Source: Puffinus mauretanicus (Eukaryota; Chordata; Aves; Procellariiformes; Procellariidae). Taken from it: a DNA stretch of 64,000 bases. The stretch lies in contig JAJKFH010001865.1 in the NCBI GenBank assembly GCA_023333565.1, positions 7,688,001-7,752,000 of the forward strand. Reading direction: 5' to 3'. Shown piece after piece: positions 57,310 to 64,000 of the stretch. The position numbers and the translations under genes are program-made. How positions within the stretch are numbered: position 1 is the first letter of the stretch; the number at the start of each line of letters is the position of its first letter. A model generated the notes under the pieces. The model was not told the origin of the DNA. It ran no database searches and saw only the letters and a program-made list of their open reading frames with translations.

Positions 57310-60300
57310 ATTACCATCATAATGGTGACTGGGAGGAGAACTAATGCTCCCATTTGGTGAATTAAAATACAAGAAGGAGCAACCTCTGTTCCTCAATTAT
57401 TTTGAGATGTCAATGTCAATCAAGCGCTGCCTTACAGTTCAGCATCTGCTGGAAATATTTTCCTTTTCCACTCAAGCTCAGCTGCAGCTCAACTACACCA
57501 TATGTGAATTTTTAAATTTTTCTCATTCACATTCAAGAAATATTTCATTTATAAAATTAAAATGATTAAGACTCTCTCCAGTTTCATACGGGTTATTTAG
57601 GGATGACAGTCACTAGTGGCTTGGACTGGATTTGAATCAGTGACGTAAATAAGGGATATTTTGTAATTTGTTATCATTTCCTGAGCCAAGCAAATGATGT
57701 TTTACATGTTCACATCAAGGAAAAGCATGTAATTTGATCAAGCTGCAAGTGCAAACTTCTTGGCAGAGCCTGAGGGAAAGCAATGACAATAATAAAATGG
57801 ATAGGCAGGTTGTCAAGAGAAGTGAAAGCACTTTGAACTGCACACTTTTAAAGAAAATCCTTCAGTGGAGGGGCTGAAAATGTTGTCTACAACAGTGCCC
57901 ACGGCTATCCTGGAGCTGAAGGATTAGTTTACGAACTGCAGACATGCTATTATTAAATGAACTCAGATAAGGGTTAAATTCATTCATTTTCTTAACTCTA
58001 TTTTTGGCAGTGGAGCAAATCCTCAGTGATGTAAATTGGAATTGGAGCTATGACAATTTCTAGCACGAGAGTGTCTGACCCTAGAAGTACTTATTTTGCT
58101 TGAAAAAGTAAAGACGGTTTATATGTAAATGAGATGCTGCTTTCCAGCTTTGTATAATTTGTCAATATGGATGTTAATTTCACAAAGACTGAGCAATCTC
58201 TATTCTAGAATAATAATAGGACTTGATCCCACCAACCCTTATACCTGTAGCAGTAATCTTATTATGGTGGCGGGACTAGAGGAACAAAATAAAGGCTACT
58301 GTCATGAACATTTTCAGGTGAATGCGTATCATATGGTACTTTCTTTTATATAATTTCTTTGATGTGTTTCCTCATCTCTTTCAACATAATGAGTGATGCT
58401 AAGAGCTAAAATGAGATGCTAGTGCATCTATTACAAGTCAGTTTTTTGACGGATTTTCAGGGAGTAGTATTTTTTGCAATTGGATCTGGATGTAGGTAAA
58501 AATATGATTTTATAGGGGAAATCTGATATCAAAACTTCTGCTACCCTTTCTCCTTTTCATTATAAAAGGATTTATACCTGAATGCAGAAAACATTATGGA
58601 GCTTAAACCTGTCACATGAAGTGTTTCTTGGGAGAATTTCCCACCCTGGGAGTTTCAGGTATAAATCCAGATTCTCTGATCTATTCCCAGTCTTGATAGC
58701 ACTGGCCTCAATCTGCAGACTCTGCTTTTAAGGATTTGAAAAGAGCCTTAAAGCATCTTTAAAGGCGAGAGTGCTAAATCCATTTCAAGGTGCATCATAA
58801 GATCATAATACAGGCTATAGACATAATATATTTTTCAAAAAGGACACATTTAAAGTGTTTTCTCAGACACAACACTGAATTAAATCACTTCACCTGAGAC
58901 TTACCAAGAGAAAAATGCCAGGTGCAGAAAATAAATAACAGCATATTTCATTTCACCTTCTCCTTAAAACATTTGAATTTATTTTGTTTTCATTTTCTTC
59001 TGACATAATTAGCATTGACTTCAGGATTTTCAGTTGACTAACAAGATCCGTCCTGATTGTAACATACATGTTGTGAGACTCTTTCTATAACATTTTCTAG
59101 TGATCTTTCTCCAAATCATTCTGTTTGTAATAAAGTTTCTAATAAAAACAATGCTTACTTTTGTGTAATGCATGCATCCTGTGATATAAGTTTAAGTTAC
59201 CTAGAGCTCATCTCAAAATAAAGCTTAGAAGGAAGCATCTGTTCTGTTTTAATAATTATTCTAAGCCTCTGTGTTTGGGGCACTAATTTAATTGGTGAAT
59301 TAGTTAACTTAGTTAAACACACAGTCTTGTTTGATTTTGCTTTGTTTTTTTTTATTCTAAGCTCTTTTCTAATATGTCAATATTATTTCTGTCATCTTTG
59401 GGTCTATGACTCCATCTTTCATTCATTCTTTATATCCCTTCCTCTTTCCTTTCTTATTTCCTGCTGTCTACTAGACGCAATCTCTCCATCCCTCCAGAAA
59501 GTGGAGGATATGATTCAGGAACATAATACAAGCACATGGTGAGGCTTGGCTTCTATCTACCCAAATACCACGGATGTCACTGGAATTTTAGCCTGTACTT
59601 AAAAATAAGAAAGTGCTAAAAGACTCAAGTGCTTTTCAGACTGGGATGATTAGAAAATGGTAACCTACGAATCACAGCAGTAATAACATTTATCTGGACT
59701 CAAAAGTCAATTGCCGTAATTAAAAGCAAAGGAGTTCATTAGTTGGCACTGGATGGAGAATGGTCAACTTGTATAATACCAACAATATTAAAAACGGGCA
59801 ACCAGCATCTTCCAGAAAAATTTATTTTTCATACTCTTAATGTCACTTAAGTATGTGTAAGGTCATTTACCAACACTAAGACAGGTAGAGTGAATAAGTA
59901 TCTGCCAGCCCCATATGGTTGCTTGAAATATATACAGAGCACAAAGCCAGAATGCAGGAAGACATATTGACTTTTTTCTAATACTTTTTCCTTGGCAGCA
60001 ACTACTGCCATTGTCAGAAACAGGCTATAGGGCTAGGCTGATTTTTAGTTTGACTTCATACAGCAGTTCTTGTGCTACAAAACCGAAAGACCTACATGCC
60101 ATATCACAGAGCATTACCAAAAGAACATCACTGATGTTCAAACCTCATCCATCAACCTTATTTAGGAAACTAGCTTTATGCAGGATAGCACGTACCACAT
60201 AAGCCTGCTTATTCCTATTGGGACTTGAACACATTCTAAACAACTAAGTACATGCTTCATTGCTCTATTATTACTTTTAGTAAGGATGAATTTAAGCATG

Positions 60301-60491
60301 GCCTTAAGTGTTTGCCTGAATCTGGCCCTGTACATATTTACTTCTAGTGTCCGTATTTGAAACTTAAATCCCCCATAAACAGCCTTGTGCCTTCAAAAAC
60401 TATAAAACATGAAGCACATAATCCAACATCAGTTGCCTACCTTACTGGAACAAACAATGTTAAATCAAGCTCAAAAGCCCAAAGGCCATTT
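57310..60491. other. Intron upstream of GRID2 exon A, no gene seen
   Basis: About 3.2 kb of intronic DNA. Frames at 57344-57565, 58129-58353, 59327-59542 and 60011-60202 resemble no known proteins. Confidence 0.65.
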
Positions 60492-60523
60492 TAAATAAAT
60501 AAATAAATACATACATACATACA
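60492..60523 (+). repeat. Compound microsatellite (TAAA)4(TACA)4
   Basis: Four perfect TAAA units (60492-60507) followed directly by four perfect TACA units (60508-60523). This is the usual outcome of a point mutation in one unit that then spread by slippage. Confidence 0.95.
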
Positions 60524-63500
60524 AGCTTTGTTTCTTTTCACTCTAAAAGGTGAGTTGCCCAGGGAAAATCTCCTCCCCTTTTCAGCCCCCTCTCCCATTG
60601 ACTTCCCTTCACTCCACAAATAAATAAGTAGCACTTATTTTCTCCAGTTTGCTGCACAGCTCTCCAGGAGACTCCTTTTACATATGGAGCCGTGGGGTTG
60701 CAGAATTTGGAACAGGGATTTATGAGCCATGTTCTCTTTGATTGGGAAAATGTTAATAGCTTTTAAAAAAATAAGGGAACGTGAGTATCTTCTCAAAGAG
60801 GATGTAGCTAGAACTTCCATGAGTCATGCCTATGCAAAAATATTATACGGGTATAAAACCAGAATTCTGTAGATCATTAAATAAAGCTATTTTTTTCTTC
60901 TTAATTTATTGTTCATTAAATGCAATTTTATTTCTTTAAAGACTTATTATAATGCTGTCTTAGCAGGCAGCACATACCAAATTTGTGGTCGTCTCTTGTG
61001 TAGATGTAAGCCATGGGCCCACACAATATATATTTTGCAGTCACACTTACAATTTGCAAGTTGTCAGATCTCTGTACCATTTATTATTCCTGCTATCGTC
61101 TCAGAATATTTTTATGAGCCAAGACAATTTTTTTTTTTTTATCACCGGGAAAAAGAGCCAGAAAATATACCAAAAGCAAAATTCACATTTTCCAAGACAG
61201 AAGTCTCACAGAACGCAGATAAAGGTACTCTTCATGTTTCCAAAATGCATATGTTCCTTTGATACTCAAGTTTCAGTATCAACAGACTGGGAAATAAAAA
61301 TGAAAAACCCAATGTTTCTAAAAAGTCTTTAAAAAAAATATATTTGTTGGCCAAAGATATACTTTAGAAAAACTCTATCTTACTAGTGAATTACATTCCA
61401 GTGAATGAAAAAAAATTATATACCTTGCCTGCCCTGCCAGGTTATCAGGCAATTCAGTTATCCCATTCTCTAATAAGTGTAAATTACTCAGAAAGAAGCA
61501 AAATAATGAAAGAAAAAATTCCTTAGTTTATATCACACATTTCACCAACCTAAAGCTATTTGATCGTCACATAAGGAAGTGGAGCACAAAAATCTGACAC
61601 ACATAAACAGATGAAAATAAAAGAAATATGGATACAATTTAATTGACAATGCTGAGGTTTATGTTTCTGTTAGATACCTTTACAAGAAAGTGACTGACAT
61701 CTATTTTTGGTAGATGGGTATGGAAGCTGCTAATAGGGTCTAAGCATTATTACTTTTATATAGATGTCTGTCTCTTTTTCCAAAAAATAACATCAAGTCA
61801 AATGTTGCCCAATTTGATTGCAGATAGTGAAATGTAGTTATTTCCATCTTTTATTTGATTTCTGAGAAGAGCCCGAAATAGGTATCATAAACCACACATA
61901 TATAAGACTGGATGTCAGCACTGCAATCCCCCTTTCTCCCTCCTCTCAAAGTCAGTTTGCCTAAATTTCTTTAAGTAAGTGCAAGATTTTTCAGCTCACT
62001 CCATTGATTTATCTTTTTTCTTAAGTAAACACTGACCTTTCCTTCTACTCCCAACTTTTCTCTCGAGGTGTTTAACATAGCCCTGTCCTTGGAAAAGTAA
62101 ACCTGTTAATTTTAGCCAGAACCAGACAACCTGGCATTTCCAAATTAATGATCTAATCAAACAGGCCTATAATGCTGAAACTGTGATGACAGGTAACTTG
62201 GTCATTAGTCTAGCTGTTTGCATTTTGCTTGCATTTCTTCTGGCAGGCATTTCAGATCAAGTTAAGAGGCATGCAGCTCTCCCAGTGTGAATAATACCAG
62301 TCAGTTCTGCGCTTGGGTGGGGAGTACATGAAGAAAACCCAAACTGCATCAGGAAAGGGAAGGTTTTCAAATGCTGTTGTTCGGAGAGAGTTAAAAGTAT
62401 AATTTCCAGCACTAAATTTGCATGGACATAACTTAAACAGCACTGTGCACTAACTGTGCACTTACACTGGCTTTTACTGTGTTGAGCTACTTTTCACTGA
62501 TGTTTGCATCTTACTTTTGAACACAGGTTGCTTCAGCGTATCAACGACATTTTTTTCTTTTTTGAAAGTGGGAGGAGACTATGTTTCTAACAAGATGTAG
62601 AATAATGACCTAAGCACAGCAAGGGGGTTACAGATAGGAGTGAAAATCTCATCTCCAGAACTTTGATATAGCTGGGCGCAAACCCATCTCAGGCTCACTC
62701 AAATGAAGAGACATCTTCTGTGTCTAACATCCTCCCTGAAATTAGTTGTACATTAAAAATAAGACAGTCATTTCTGATGAAAAAATATTTCTTTTTCCTG
62801 TTTCAAGTAGGTGGAGAATATCAACCTCTCTTGCACAGGCTGCTAGAAACCCATCAAATAGTTATAATTTCTGCAGTGGGGTCTGAGCCAGGATTTAACC
62901 GTGGACTAAAAGAAAAGCTCATGTTGACATTCAATCTCTAGCACAAAATCCCAATGCACAAGGAAAATGTTTACATGTATTTTTTGGATTGAGATTGCCT
63001 CTTATTTAATCAGTGTAAAACTTCATGAAGTCTCTGGCAGAAAATACTCTAAGAACTGTAAAAGGACAGATTTTACATTTATAGTACCAATAAACCTAAG
63101 ACAAGTTTACAGAATTGCAGTTGTCTCACAATGAAGCGTTTTCATCCAAAACTATTTAAGGAAAATATATACAATTCTTCATCTACAGTCAGACAAATAA
63201 AAGTGCTTTTACAGTAAACAGGCATAAGATATTTAACAGCAACCCAAAAAGAGGCTATAAAACCACCACGTTCAACTTTAATGGAGAAAGAAACACTGTG
63301 ATTTCATGATTAGCCATAAATGCCATGCAGTTTGCTTGGCAAAAAAGATGATTCAAAATGAAGCACAAAATAATTCAGACCACAGCTAAGATGAGGAAAA
63401 ATAGCATAAGAGAAAAATGAGAGAAGAATCAGATATACACAAAAAAAAAAGCCATTTAGAAAAGGAAATGTAGATAGCAGTTTGATCTCAAGACATAACA

Positions 63501-63859
63501 ATGAATTTGCCTGCACAACATCAGGATGCCTTAGGACAAGGAAGAAATCACAGCAAGTGCTGCAACAGGCAGGGCAGGCTGCTGCACTCCACCATGCCAG
63601 AAGCTGATAGGAACCATTAAAAATGCTGCAAAAAGACGGAGCCACCCCACTGCTTCGCACTCCACAATAACCTGAAGAGCTAGCAGACAACCTCGGCTGC
63701 AACATTATAAAGCTAGGATTGCCACGTTTCTCCCGTGTTGAGGTGTAACATCCCTCTCTTGCCAAGGAGGATCTTGCCTAATCTTATTCTAGAGTAGCTG
63801 CCAGGCACCTGGGTTTTTTCAGCTTATATATTATCTATTTTGCCCTTCCTACAGCTTTG
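60524..63859. other. Intron upstream of GRID2 exon A, no gene seen
   Basis: About 3.3 kb. Overlapping frames at 60909-61262 and 60985-61332 (plus) and one at 63310-63765 (minus, 151 codons) do not resemble GRID2 amino-terminal-domain exons or any other protein I know. A T-rich run lies near 61129. Confidence 0.6.
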
Positions 63860-63881
63860 CTGTACACAAGCTGTACACAAG
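63860..63881 (+). repeat. 11-bp tandem duplication
   Basis: CTGTACACAAG occurs twice in direct succession (63860-63870 and 63871-63881) with no mismatch. Confidence 0.9.
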
Positions 63882-64000
63882 CATAGTATATAGATTATCT
63901 TCTGAATATTTTACTAGTAAAAATAATATTGAACAGTAATTATTCTTTTCACGCAGTTCACAAGTGATTATCAGTGCTCAAAATTAAATCATGTTGTTAT

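Noticed and set aside
60909..61332. Two overlapping plus-strand frames of 115-117 codons
   Set aside because: They overlap in different frames, are AT-rich, and neither resembles a known protein.
63310..63765. 151-codon open frame on the minus strand, considered as an upstream GRID2 exon
   Set aside because: The translation is Ser/Phe/Leu-rich and does not resemble the GluD2 amino-terminal domain.
34809..64000. Search for the preceding GRID2 exon
   Set aside because: No stretch encoding the expected amino-terminal-domain end (GELEFGENGGNPNVHFEI) was found by reading; it presumably lies beyond the window.

Overview
The window looks like avian nuclear DNA. It is AT-rich and almost entirely non-coding. 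It carries several CR1 LINE copies, some with the typical bird-type 3' end rich in ATTCTATG-like repeats, and one complete solo LTR of a kind common in bird genomes. I cannot name the species.

The only gene I can support is GRID2, the ionotropic glutamate receptor delta-2 subunit (GluD2), on the minus strand. Three consecutive exons are recognisable from their protein sequence, from consensus splice sites and from exact phase continuity. They are exon A (34707-34808, 34 codons), exon B (16661-16858, 66 codons) and exon C (9411-9723, 104 codons plus 1 nt). Joined, they encode about 204 residues: the end of the amino-terminal domain and its linker, the S1 half of the ligand-binding domain, transmembrane segment M1, and the re-entrant pore loop up to the Q/R-site glutamines. 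Transcription runs from high to low coordinates. The upstream exons (most of the amino-terminal domain) lie beyond 64000 and the downstream exons (M3, S2, M4, cytoplasmic tail) lie below position 1. Coding sequence is about 1% of the window, as expected for a gene known for very large introns.

Layout: 1-9410 is the start of the intron downstream of exon C, with two CR1 fragments and a dispersed 34-bp near-repeat. 9724-16660 is a 6.9-kb intron with no repeat I could name. 16859-34706 is a 17.8-kb intron that holds most of the mobile DNA: an old CR1 end, an LTR stub, a complete 581-bp solo LTR, a CR1 3' end on the plus strand, and a 1.6-kb CR1 with reverse-transcriptase sequence on the minus strand. 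34809-64000 is at least 29 kb of the intron upstream of exon A, with an internally deleted CR1, a pyrimidine-rich tract, a probable ancient amniote repeat, an old CR1, and small tandem repeats.

I found no RNA gene, CRISPR array, second protein-coding gene or novel system. The other open frames are short, do not resemble proteins I know, and fit chance, repeat sequence or strand-biased composition. The more interesting points are CR1 copies in opposite orientation within an intron and on either side of exon A, two CR1 copies with internal deletions, an open frame running from the pore-loop exon into its intron, and several small local duplications.
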